NCBI GenBank assembly: GCA_019058365.1
Contig: JAHPZE010000007.1
Span: 103,210-167,209, forward strand
Length of the DNA: 64,000 nt
Origin: Promethearchaeota archaeon
GTDB taxonomy: Archaea > Asgardarchaeota > Lokiarchaeia > Sigyniarchaeales > SOKP01
Direction: 5' to 3'
Shown here: in pieces, positions 44,731 through 55,100 of the stretch
Layout: each line of letters begins with the position of its first letter
Position numbering within the stretch: the stretch's first letter is position 1
Made by a program: the position numbers and the translations under genes
The notes under the pieces: model-generated
Databases searched by the model: none
The model's input: only the letters and a program-made list of their open reading frames with translations
Told to the model about the DNA's origin: nothing

Positions 44731-44923
44731 TGCATTAAGACAATAGATTTTATGGCATATAAATCGGATGAGAGTTGTAAATTGTAGTTTGGTTCATTTT
44801 ACATTACTTGAGCTAATAATCTGATTTAGAGCATTATAATTATAGATATAATCCATTATATAACGCAGATTTGGGAAGATTAATATTATATAATGCTAAA
44901 TCATCGATTAATGTGAAAAATTA

Positions 44924-45160
44924 ATGCCAAATTTTGATTTAAACTGGGCTGATTTACGTAGTATAAATGGTTCTTAACAAAATGGATTTGAAGAATTATG
45001 TTGTCAGCTAGTGAGATATGAAGATTTACCTGTAGATTCCAAATACTTTAGAAAAAGAACTCCAGATGCAGGGGTCGAATGTTATAGCAATAGCTTTAAT
45101 AGATTTCTTAATAGCGCAATTACTATGATTCTTCTTAAAGAAAGAAAAATAAAAAGATAA
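44924..45160 (+). pseudogene. Truncated start of a restriction-type defence protein
   Basis: Reads MPNFDLNWADLRSINGS, a TAA stop, then QNGFEELCCQLVRYEDLPV and RKRTPDAGVECYSNS before the sequence loses similarity. From memory, the FEELCCQLxRYE ... F.RKGTPDAGVECFW start is that of long proteins (nuclease-type N-terminus) found in bacterial and archaeal defence loci. The gene is therefore a dead fragment with one nonsense codon and a lost 3-prime part. It sits directly upstream of the HerA gene. Confidence 0.6.
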
Positions 45161-45323
45161 ATCCACTTTTTAATAAAATTTGATTTAGAAATTTATTAAT
45201 TTGATTTATACTGTCTATTTTTCCATTGAGATAATAATGTTTTTTATTTATAAGTTTTCTATATTATTATAATAGTGTCAAAAATTATAGACAAAAATAA
45301 TTCAATATTTATAGGAGAATTTT

Positions 45324-46559
45324 ATGGGAATCATTGGGAATGACGATGATAAAGATACTAATTCGTTTATAATTGGAAAATTGGTAGAATCAGAGGAGTT
45401 ATTAAATCTTGACATTTCATTTCCACATGTCATCCTTATCAGTGGAAAGAGAGGAACAGGCAAATCTTATTCATTAGGAGTAATAGCAGAGGGGTTGTTA
45501 GAAACCTCACAATTAGTACTTCTAACGGATACCATGAATATATATTGGACAATGTTTAAGAAAAATACTCAGAATGAATCTAAAAATCTGCCAAACTATG
45601 AGTTAATTTCAGAAGGACTTCCTATCAATCTAATAACTATCAAAAGTAATGATGACTTTTATGAAACAGTTCAAACCGAAACCAACCTTGTTCGAATCAC
45701 CAAATTAATTTTATTACCATCAGAGTTATCTCCATCTGAATGGTGTGATATGTTTGATCTGAGCATCAATTCGCCAATGGGTATGGCGTTATTTGATGCT
45801 GTATCAATAGTCTCAGAAAAAAGTTCGTTTAGTATTTCAGATATTGTTGCAAAACTAAATGAAACCGAAATTGCCATTGGAACATTAAAAGCTCTTGAAC
45901 GGAGGTTAAAGAGTGTTGAGCAATGGGGGCTTTTTGGAGAGAAAGGAGTAAAGCTAAATGAACTTATGGATAATAGGCATATTAATATTCTTGATTTAGG
46001 TATAATTCCAAGAGGATTTGGTGGTGGGATGAGGAATGTCCTTCTTACAATTTTAATAAGAAAGATCATGAATAATCGAGTTAGAATTCGCAAATATGAA
46101 GAATTAGCAGAAATAAGTGATAATGCCTACTTGTATAAATCAAAGATTAGAAAAGGACTTCTTCCTCTATGGTTATTAATTGACGAAGCACATCAATTTG
46201 TACCTCGTAAAGGCACGACTGTCTCCAAACCAGCTTTAATTACTTGGGCTAAAGAAGGGAGACAGCCAGGATTAGGACTAGTAATGGCGACTCAACGCCC
46301 GGGAGCATTAGATTCAGAGATATTAAGTCAATGTGATATTATTATAAGTCATAGGATTACTCTTAATCAAGATTTAAAAGCTTTAAATGATCTTTCTCAA
46401 AATTATATGACTCAAGAACTTCGTTATGCGATTGGTGAAATAAAAGGAAGAGGGAAAGCGATTATTATGGATGATATTACAGAAAAACTAATAAAGGCTG
46501 AAATCCGTCCTCGGAAAACTTGGCATGGTGGAGGAGAAAGAAAGATAAAGAAATATTGA
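45324..46559 (+). CDS. HerA-like hexameric ATPase (DUF87-type)
   Basis: 411 residues. Walker A GKRGTGKS (41-48), Walker B LLIDEAHQF with Asp287 and Glu288, and a sensor segment MATQRPGALD near 315. HerA-type motors pump DNA and act with nucleases such as NurA or, in defence, with Sir2, DUF4297 or PglZ partners. A ribosome site AGGAG lies six bases before the ATG. First gene of the plus-strand operon that continues into the winged-helix protein 12 bases later. The C-terminal tail is basic (HGGGERKIKKY). Confidence 0.85.
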   Translation: MGIIGNDDDKDTNSFIIGKLVESEELLNLDISFPHVILISGKRGTGKSYSLGVIAEGLLETSQLVLLTDTMNIYWTMFKKNTQNESKNLPNYELISEGLPINLITIKSNDDFYETVQTETNLVRITKLILLPSELSPSEWCDMFDLSINSPMGMALFDAVSIVSEKSSFSISDIVAKLNETEIAIGTLKALERRLKSVEQWGLFGEKGVKLNELMDNRHINILDLGIIPRGFGGGMRNVLLTILIRKIMNNRVRIRKYEELAEISDNAYLYKSKIRKGLLPLWLLIDEAHQFVPRKGTTVSKPALITWAKEGRQPGLGLVMATQRPGALDSEILSQCDIIISHRITLNQDLKALNDLSQNYMTQELRYAIGEIKGRGKAIIMDDITEKLIKAEIRPRKTWHGGGERKIKKY

Positions 46560-46571
46560 GAGCGTAAACGT

Positions 46572-47396
46572 ATGAGAGACTATCTTAATTATAAATACAA
46601 AATAATATATTCAGAACAATTTAGACTTCCTAGTATAAAATTTTTATTGAAATTATTTTCAAATAAAAAATCTCTATCTAAAAATGATTTAACTTCAAAG
46701 TGCATTCCATCTTCATATTTTAATAGCAAATTAACTTTAGAAAAATCAATAAGAATGATGAATTACTATGGATTAATTAATAAGAATAAGGAAAATTATC
46801 AACTTACGGAATTTGGTATAGTTGCTAAATATTCAACTCAATACAAAACTGAAAATGAATTCTTAGAAATACTAAATTACAGTTCATATGTAAATAATCT
46901 TACATACCATCTAATAATTGATCTTTTATTTAATATTTCAGAAAAGGAAATATCTGGAAGCATTGATTTCTTCTCTCAAATGTCTAGTGAGGAACAATAT
47001 ACTTACATCCAGAATAAAATTGAAGAATCTGTACAAAAAAATCTGCATAAGCGATATATCAGACATTTTACACACCCTATTAGGAAAATGGGTATTGTAG
47101 ATAAGTTTGGATTTATGCCAAGATTAAGAAATAATTTGTGGAAGGGTATTTTTTTAATCTCATTTAGTGATGTGTTAAAAGAAAATAAAAAGTCAAATAA
47201 TGAAATTTTACTTACAGATACTCTAATCAAGGATATTATAGCGCCCTTATTTTTAACTAAAGATGCGTTTTACTCATTCCTTAATAGAGAAACTTTACAT
47301 CCATATTTTAAATTGAACATAACAAAAGGGAAGGAATATTATATTCAAATTAATAAAATAGTAACACCCTTAACTATAGTGGAGGAGAATCTATGA
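46572..47396 (+). CDS. Winged-helix protein of the PglZ operon
   Basis: 274 residues. Residues about 20-90 look like a winged helix: LSKNDLTSKCIPSSYFNSKL, then SIRMMNYYGLINKNKENYQLTEFG. The rest is helical, with HTH-like segments near 150-175 (KNLHKRYIRHFTHPIRKMGIV). It should bind DNA or act as an adaptor. It overlaps the next gene by four bases (ATGA). Not recognised as a BrxA or other named BREX component. Confidence 0.6.
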   Translation: MRDYLNYKYKIIYSEQFRLPSIKFLLKLFSNKKSLSKNDLTSKCIPSSYFNSKLTLEKSIRMMNYYGLINKNKENYQLTEFGIVAKYSTQYKTENEFLEILNYSSYVNNLTYHLIIDLLFNISEKEISGSIDFFSQMSSEEQYTYIQNKIEESVQKNLHKRYIRHFTHPIRKMGIVDKFGFMPRLRNNLWKGIFLISFSDVLKENKKSNNEILLTDTLIKDIIAPLFLTKDAFYSFLNRETLHPYFKLNITKGKEYYIQINKIVTPLTIVEENL

Positions 47397-47929
47397 ATTT
47401 AAAGAACTATATTTGGAATCATTCAGATGAATTCTATCTTATGCAAAATCAAGAAGACATTTTTAATAAAATTAAAGACTTCAAATTGAATGGTCCTATA
47501 CATATAGGAGGGGAAGAAGGGAATGGTAAGACTTTTTTAGCTAGAAAATTGCTAAATAATGAGTCGATTTATTTACCCATTCATTATAATTTCGATAGAT
47601 ATCTACTCAAGAATTATTCATTAATAATAGTAGATAACATTATTAATTTTCATTCAGAAATAATTTCAAAATTAAAAAGATGCATACAACATTGTAGATT
47701 GTTATTAATAATTAGTGAAAATTATTCAAAATCTTTAAATAATGATATCAATGCTATAATTAGACGTAATATAGACTTATATCCTCCTGATCTTGAAGAG
47801 ATAAATAATTTAGCACATTATTTATTTGAAATTTTCAAGATACCCTATAAAAATCTGCCTAAAAATGTTAATAATTTACAAAAATTAATAGACTTTTTCG
47901 ATCAGATAATAATAGAAAAAAATGAGTGA
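47393..47929 (+). CDS. Small P-loop ATPase of the PglZ operon
   Basis: 178 residues. Walker A G40-EEGN-G45-K46-T47 and Walker B SLIIVDN with Asp81, followed by an arginine-rich segment (NAIIRRNID) that could be an arginine finger. It is about the size of a minimal AAA/STAND-type ATPase module without a lid. Overlaps both neighbours by a few bases, so it is co-translated with the winged-helix protein and the large ATPase. It may be a regulatory subunit of the large ATPase. Confidence 0.65.
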   Translation: MNLKNYIWNHSDEFYLMQNQEDIFNKIKDFKLNGPIHIGGEEGNGKTFLARKLLNNESIYLPIHYNFDRYLLKNYSLIIVDNIINFHSEIISKLKRCIQHCRLLLIISENYSKSLNNDINAIIRRNIDLYPPDLEEINNLAHYLFEIFKIPYKNLPKNVNNLQKLIDFFDQIIIEKNE

Positions 47930-50900
47930 TGATTGATATGGATTTACGAGATGCTATAAAAAATTTGGGAGTTCTCGATATATTAAATGAAACTGCTACC
48001 CCAATTCGATTAAATCAATATTTTAATGAAAAATTTGAATTAATTAAAACTGGAAAGCACTTAATTAAAATAATGGAAACCTTAGCTCTTTATTGTGTAC
48101 CTAGTTGTGATCATGATAAAGCTCTTAAGAATATTATTAATAAAACTAAAGATGGAAAAGGACACATTGGTGTGGTTGAGGGGGATTTTGGCTCTGGGAA
48201 AACTGCATTTATGGCTTATATATGGGATAGATTAGAAAATGAAGGATATATGTCTTTACCTCCTCTGGGTCATGCAGATCCAAAACAGATCGTTGAAGCT
48301 ACTGGGAAATGGATAAAAAGCAAACTGGAAAGCAAACATTATAATGAAATTGATCAAATTTTAGAAAGAATAAATGATGTCAATCTTGAAAAAATAGCTA
48401 GTGCGATTGAAGATACAGAAGAGCTAAGAACTTTAGGGGTAATTGCTGGAGAAATTTTAAATGAACTTGCAAAATTCTGTAAGAAAGTAGGTTTTAGTGG
48501 ATTAATTATCCTTTTAGATGAATTGGAATATATTACTTCCGTTAGCAGAGGTAGTGAATCGAGTGAAAATATTAGACGTAATTTGGAATTATATAGAGAA
48601 TTCGTAAGGACAATTAATACTCAACAAAACATTTCTCCTTTAGTTTTTATGATTAGTGTTATCAGCTCTGATTGGGATCAAATTGAAAGCTTAAGGCATT
48701 TTTCAGGGCTAACTCAATCATTCCGTAGCAAATATAATGTTAATTCCCAAAGAGATAAGGATAATCCAGAGAAAAATCTAAGTTCTTTTCAAATCTGGAG
48801 TCATTGGAAAAATAAAATAGCTGAAAATGAAAATATTGGTGTTAAAGCAATACCTGATCCTTTTCATCCTATTATATTTAAAATTATTGATACAATATGC
48901 TTTGATCGTCCTGGAGAGGGTCAACAACCAAGAATGAGAGGTGTAATAAGAATATTGCAAGAACTATTAAAACAATATGTTGATAATAAAGAAATTCAAA
49001 CAATTATGCCAAATAGCATTTCAATTTTATTAAAAGAAGTTAATATTGGAAGTATAAAACAAGAGGGGATATTAGAAATTGAGGAGGATATACTTAAAAT
49101 CCCTTTTAAAGAGAGAAAGTATGCAAATATTGCACTTGAGATAGCGCAGATCTGCATTCCACTCTTTTGGAATGGTATTAATATAGATGAATTAGAAGAG
49201 ATTTTTGAAAATAAAGATGATTTTCAAATTGCTTTGAAAGAATTAAAAAAGCTTGGTTTTATCACTTATGAAGGTAAGGATAAAATCAGAATTGACCGAG
49301 AATATATGGAAAAGACTGTAAATAGACTTACACAAGATTTATCAATTAGACAAATTCTTAAAGAGATTAAAATAAAAGGCTTTCATGAATATGCTTATCC
49401 AGTTTTAGGTATGGAAGAGAGCATTAAAGCTTTAATAAGAAATCTAGAACTTAATATTGAAGAATTAGATTCAGAAGAAAATTATGTCAGATATAAAATA
49501 ACAGGTGAAATTGAGGAACCTACTATTAACCTATATTGGATAGAAAGGTGTTTTGAAGTTGTTGTAAGCGAAGAGCGTGATTTTGAAAAAGTTCTAAATA
49601 AAATATATCAAAATAACTCCTCAGATTTAAAAATTATCTTTCTATTGAGAGATTTTGATGAATCTGAAACGTTTATTGATGACAAGAATAATACGTTAGT
49701 AATTAAGATTGGTCCAGAAGTTGAGTGCAAATTAGAAGATGTTCAAGTCTCTCTTAAAGAAGCAGCAGCAATTTTCTACTATATGCATGAAAATAAAATA
49801 ATAAAAGGTCAAGAAACAATACAGAGTACTATTGTCCGTAGTATTTTTCAATCTATTGATATTGATGTATTTCAAATTGATGAGAAGGTTACTAGTTTTC
49901 ATGATTTAATTATCAATCTCTATAGGTTATTCTATCCTGAATATCAACCAGTAATGACAAAAAGTAGAACGCCTTCCAGTGCCATATCTAAGTTTATTGA
50001 ATTTATAAAGCAATTAGATTTAGAATATCGTGATTTCGGAGCGAGGGTACCTAAAACTAAATTTGATGAAGTTCTTTTTAACGTGGTCCCTCGAAAAAGT
50101 CAACATACTACATTAGAAAACAAGTTTCAGCAATATAACCTAATTCGGAAAGAGACTGAAAGCTCTGGTATATTCATGGTTATGAATGGTTTAATGGCTG
50201 AGAAGTTAATTGAGCAAAAAATTAGTGAAGACTCATTTATTTTAGATGATATTAAAGCATATCTAAGAGATTTGGGTTATCGAAATATAGAGATAGATTT
50301 AGCAATAGAGATTCTTGTGAAATATCGGGAAATGTATGAGATTAAGAAAGAAAGAATTGATATTTCTGGAAAAAAAGTTCTAAACGACGTATTAAAGAAA
50401 CGTAAATTTGAATTAGATTTCCTTCATAATTTTATAAGAAATATTGATACTTTGATAACTTCAATTTTTAAGGATGATAAGGATCTTTTCAATAAAGATC
50501 TAATTGAAAATTACAATAATTACAAACATAATTTTCAAAGTCTTGAGGAAACGTCTAACCTAATTAAAGACAAAACAATAAAAATAGAACAACAACAAGG
50601 TATCTTTCTTAATAAATTTAGAGATTTCGGCCAAATTTCTCAGAATCTTATTGGTCAGCTTGGCAAGTTCATAAAAAACATAAAAGATGAGACAGGTTTA
50701 TTCTATAATATAAAAAATATAGAAAAGATCTCTGTAGTCCCTCCAAAAGCACCTTATCCGGATTTTGCAGGCATTTTGAATAATATTTATAAAGAACTCC
50801 AAAATAATGTTCAGAAAATCTCTCAGAATAAAACTATTTTAATATCTTTTGAAAAAATATCTCAATTATTTCGAACTCTTGAGTCCTTTTTAGATAAATT

Positions 50901-52155
50901 GAATAACACAAGAGGGCTTCCCGAAGAAGGCATAGAAAATGATCTTAATAATATTATTAAGAAATATGCTGAAAGACCTACTACTATCAATGCAAATGTC
51001 TTATCTATTATTGGAAAAGATATAAATGATGTAATAAATGAATCTAGTAAAATTCAAAATGCCAGAAATGTAATTAATACCTTTATCACAGACTATTATT
51101 CATTTTGTGAAATTCTAAATGGTAAGGATTTAAAATCTTCATACTATGATCTTCAATACTCAAGCCAAATAATCGAAAGCAAACTAAAAATTAATGAAAA
51201 AGTAAAAAAAGAAATGGAGTCTCTTGAAACAATATTAATTAAGGCGAAAAGTAGATTAAATTCATCTTTAACCGCATTAAATGAATGTGTTACCGAGTTA
51301 AAAACAGATCCAGGTTTAGTTATACAATTCAGAACGGAAAGTGGAAAAGCAAGGGATCTTATTGAACTTCTAGAGCTGGTACAATTAAATAACCGTCTTC
51401 ATGATTTTAAGGATAAGTTTGAGAAGAAATATAATGAAACGAAAATAAGATTTTTAGATTTGATATCTCTTTCGAATCGATATGGTGTTAATGTTACTGA
51501 CACTCCAGTTCTGATAGATTCAGATAAATTTGAATCTGAATTTCCAAAATTAGATATATTAAATGACAAATATATTTCAATTATATTAAGATCTAAATCG
51601 CTAGAAACCCAACTCTTCAAATTATCACAGGAATTAATTGAATTACTTTTAAGTCATCTTTCTATTAGTATTAAGGAAGTTGATTCTAATTATGAAATTT
51701 TTAAAAAAATTATAGACATATCATCTTTACGAGGTGAAGATCAGGAAAGTATTCAAAAAAGTATTACTTCAATTGAGGAAATCGAGAAGGAAAGAATTCA
51801 ATTATTGAATAGTTTGTCTAATATTGAAGAGCCTAATAAAAAGATCAATTCCCTATATGTAAGGATTAAAAAGCAACAAGAATTTATAAAAGAACTCTGG
51901 CAAATCTACCAAAGTCGTTTAGAGAAGAAGAATGAATTGTTAAATGTAAAAAATGATTTAATGAAAATTCAAAGTGAAAATAAAGGTCCCTTTTCATTAT
52001 ATCAATATATTTTAAATTTTAAAAATCTTGAAAGAATGAGTAGAGACGAGATTCATGAATTATTATTAAATTCAGCAGAAAATATCTTTCAATTAGCCTT
52101 AGAAGGACATTTAAAATTAAAATTTGAAGTAATTAAATCAGAAGATGAAGAATAA
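47926..52155 (+). CDS. Large ATPase with BrxC/BrxD-like P-loop and long coiled-coil tail
   Basis: 1409 residues from the GTG at 47926 or 1408 from the ATG at 47929. Walker A is E85-GDFGSGKT (86-93), Walker B LLDELE with Asp198 and Glu199, and the stretch SVISSDWDQIESLRHFSGL follows as a sensor region. The gene order next to PglZ and the GxFGSGKT...LDELE pattern resemble the BrxC/BrxD ATPases of BREX. A winged helix is likely near 430-470 (KELKKLGFITYEGKDKIRID). From about 800 to 1400 it is helix and coiled coil, giving an SMC-like extension unusual for BrxD. Likely the nucleotide-driven motor or sensor of the locus. Confidence 0.75.
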   Translation: MMIDMDLRDAIKNLGVLDILNETATPIRLNQYFNEKFELIKTGKHLIKIMETLALYCVPSCDHDKALKNIINKTKDGKGHIGVVEGDFGSGKTAFMAYIWDRLENEGYMSLPPLGHADPKQIVEATGKWIKSKLESKHYNEIDQILERINDVNLEKIASAIEDTEELRTLGVIAGEILNELAKFCKKVGFSGLIILLDELEYITSVSRGSESSENIRRNLELYREFVRTINTQQNISPLVFMISVISSDWDQIESLRHFSGLTQSFRSKYNVNSQRDKDNPEKNLSSFQIWSHWKNKIAENENIGVKAIPDPFHPIIFKIIDTICFDRPGEGQQPRMRGVIRILQELLKQYVDNKEIQTIMPNSISILLKEVNIGSIKQEGILEIEEDILKIPFKERKYANIALEIAQICIPLFWNGINIDELEEIFENKDDFQIALKELKKLGFITYEGKDKIRIDREYMEKTVNRLTQDLSIRQILKEIKIKGFHEYAYPVLGMEESIKALIRNLELNIEELDSEENYVRYKITGEIEEPTINLYWIERCFEVVVSEERDFEKVLNKIYQNNSSDLKIIFLLRDFDESETFIDDKNNTLVIKIGPEVECKLEDVQVSLKEAAAIFYYMHENKIIKGQETIQSTIVRSIFQSIDIDVFQIDEKVTSFHDLIINLYRLFYPEYQPVMTKSRTPSSAISKFIEFIKQLDLEYRDFGARVPKTKFDEVLFNVVPRKSQHTTLENKFQQYNLIRKETESSGIFMVMNGLMAEKLIEQKISEDSFILDDIKAYLRDLGYRNIEIDLAIEILVKYREMYEIKKERIDISGKKVLNDVLKKRKFELDFLHNFIRNIDTLITSIFKDDKDLFNKDLIENYNNYKHNFQSLEETSNLIKDKTIKIEQQQGIFLNKFRDFGQISQNLIGQLGKFIKNIKDETGLFYNIKNIEKISVVPPKAPYPDFAGILNNIYKELQNNVQKISQNKTILISFEKISQLFRTLESFLDKLNNTRGLPEEGIENDLNNIIKKYAERPTTINANVLSIIGKDINDVINESSKIQNARNVINTFITDYYSFCEILNGKDLKSSYYDLQYSSQIIESKLKINEKVKKEMESLETILIKAKSRLNSSLTALNECVTELKTDPGLVIQFRTESGKARDLIELLELVQLNNRLHDFKDKFEKKYNETKIRFLDLISLSNRYGVNVTDTPVLIDSDKFESEFPKLDILNDKYISIILRSKSLETQLFKLSQELIELLLSHLSISIKEVDSNYEIFKKIIDISSLRGEDQESIQKSITSIEEIEKERIQLLNSLSNIEEPNKKINSLYVRIKKQQEFIKELWQIYQSRLEKKNELLNVKNDLMKIQSENKGPFSLYQYILNFKNLERMSRDEIHELLLNSAENIFQLALEGHLKLKFEVIKSEDEE

Positions 52156-52163
52156 GGATGTGA
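52153..52163 (+). promoter_or_regulatory. Strong Shine-Dalgarno deciding the TTG start of the PglZ gene
   Basis: AAGGATGTGAT lies 4-5 bases before a TTG at 52168-52170 and pairs well with the archaeal 16S 3-prime end. The next ATG is far downstream of the first conserved region, so TTG is the likely start. Confidence 0.6.
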
Positions 52164-52167
52164 TTAG

Positions 52168-55100
52168 TTGGAAAATATTGAATTAGATTTAACTAAACAC
52201 AATATAATAACCACCAAAAATAATTTAGAAAGTTTAATTGAATGCTATCGCCAACATGACAACTTTATCTTAATATCTTCAGATACTTCTTCTTATTATG
52301 TTTACTCAATTATCAAAGAATATCTAGATCAAGGGCTTTCAGTTAATTGTATTGTTGAAATTGATGTTTTTAGATCACTGAAAATCTTCCAACGGTTTGA
52401 TCTTTCAGTTGTACAAGAATCATTAATTAAAATTCCTTTTAATAAACGGAATTTTACTTTAGCTCAGCAAATTCTGGAAAAAAGTTTTGAACTTTTTTTA
52501 GAGCAAAATTATAACTATAAAGTCCCCTATATACCATTCCAATTATCTCCTAGTGCTCTCAGAATAGCAAAAAAAATTATTGAAAATAATTATATTAATC
52601 AGAATTTTTTCAATAAATTCTCTAAAAAACTTATAATAAAATTAAAAGAATATAAGATAAGTTATATTCCCGAATTTTTAGGTTCTTATATAGGAAAAAC
52701 TGAGGATAGAAAAAAAGATAAAAAGAAAGAGTTAACAATCAACTTTTCAACAATATACAACGAATTGTTAAAGTTACAAAAATCCAAAGAAGATGACCTT
52801 GAGGACGTTATAAATAGACTTGAACAAGATTATATTGTTGATTTAAAGAATTTTTATTTAGAGTGGGATCTTGATAATGATGAAGAACGCCCATTTTTAA
52901 TAAGTGATACAATCAAAATCTTATTTGGTTTCCTATTTAATAAAGATGATGAATATCATCCTCTAATTAAAGGAATTCTACCCAAACATCTATCAAATAA
53001 CGTTGTTTTAATTATATTTGATAACTTAGGTTATTTTGATTTAATTCGTGGTATTAAACAAAGCAAATTATGGTCAACATTAAATTCGGAGAATGAAATT
53101 CTAATTTGTCCTGCTTTTTCAAGTTTCATAACCTCAACAGGTTCCGCGCTTTCATATTTAATTCGTGAAGATAAAGAGAATAAATCATTAATAGATAAGA
53201 TAGTCGATCAGATGATTGAAGAAGATGATCCTATTTCTGTAATAACAAGTTCTCAATGGAATCAGAACCACCCTTTTAATAAAAAATTATTTGATTCAAA
53301 AAGAAGTGGATATCTTAGGATATCAGAAACTGTTTTTACTTTAAATACATTAAAACCTTATCTCAAAGAACTTGAAAATAATCATTATTTGGTGGTACAT
53401 TCTTGTATGGGGATTCCACACGAGAATGTCTCATTTGAAAAATTATACGAGGAAGTTGAACAGAATGTCATAAAAAGGATTTCTGAAGCGATTGATTTGT
53501 TTCCAGATTCTGTAATCATAGCAATCGGAGATCATGGCGTTCAATGGACACACCAAAAGATTGGAGGTGGAGAAAAATTAGACAATAATAAACGAATTTC
53601 AAATATCCCTATTAAAGATTATTCAATGGGGGAAGTCAATATAGATAAACACAAAATTCTTCAGTTATTACAATTGGAATCCCAAAATTTCTTTCCTCTA
53701 AAACCTTCCTATGTAATAGAATTACCGAATACAAAAATGTGTCATGGAGGTTTTTCTTTTTCCGAACTTGTCATTCCTTTAATAATATGTAAACCTATAA
53801 AAAAAAAGATTGATCTAGAATTAGAAGAAGATCAAGTGGCACTTGGTGTTCCTTCTTTAGAAGAATCTAAAGTTAAAAAGGAAGATTTTATCCCAATACA
53901 AAAGGTTAGGGATATAATTCTCCACTATTTAGAGACAAATGGTCCATCGCAGGTTTCGGAAATAACAGAGTATGTAAGTAATGCTAAAAACAAGGATTTC
54001 TCAGAAGGTGATATAAATGGGTTATTACGTAGTTTATTGAGATATGGTAATGTTGTGAAAGGAAATCCTTCTGAAGGATCAGGTAAAAGAGCCAAAGCAA
54101 TAATATGGCATTTACCTAAACATGAAGAAAAATATAGAAAGATGGTAGATGAAGCAGAAGAGAAAATTTTAAAATTTATTAGAGAAAAAAAGGCGTGCTT
54201 ATTTAAACCAATATATGAAGAACTGCCTCTTAAAAGAGGGATTACCCTTTCAATATTACAACGGCTAAATTTTCAGAAAAAGATAGAAATTAAAGAATTT
54301 GAACGAATTTTCTATATTCATAATAATTTAATTTATAGCAAAGCAAAGATTTACTACATACCTGGTAATGAGGAGTATGCAATAAAAAGAATTTCTGAAG
54401 TTCAATCTGGTTCAAGTGCCCAAAGGAGTGAGAAAGCCTTATTAAGTCGATTCGATAATCTAATTGAACAATTAAATAAGGAACTTGAGTTTGAAGTGCC
54501 TGAAATTATCAAATCTGAAGCAATAAAGATAGCATTCCGAAAAATTAAAAAAAGTGGGAGGACAGGGATAAAGCATGTCGATCTTTTAGGTGCGGTTCTT
54601 TCTTTATCATTTAGGAAATTTCATATCCCGATTTCATTTGATTCTATTAGTAAAGCAGCAGTTCACACCAGTCTACTTCTAAAAAGTAAAGATCCAAAAG
54701 AAATTAATAATATATATAAACTATATTCTATAAGGAAAAAGAATATCCGGAAATTAAGTACAGAAATTCGAAGATTATTAGCTTTAAAGATAAAACCACT
54801 AAGTTTTAAAGATTATTTTAAATTCATTATTATGCGTCTAGATTGCCCTTACTACATTTATCACTTTGGAAACCAGATTTTAAAGGAATCAAATAGTTTT
54901 GTTTTACCTGGAATTGATCCCGGTGGGTTTGCAGGAGCAATAATTTACTATATTATTCGAAAAATAAAACCACTTGGTATATGTTATAAGACTTACAATC
55001 AAAAAACTATAGCAAGAATTATTAATGTGACAGAAGTTACATTAAGAAAGGCATTTAAAATTCTTGAATTAAAGATTCATCCATACTTTTCTAGTGAAAT

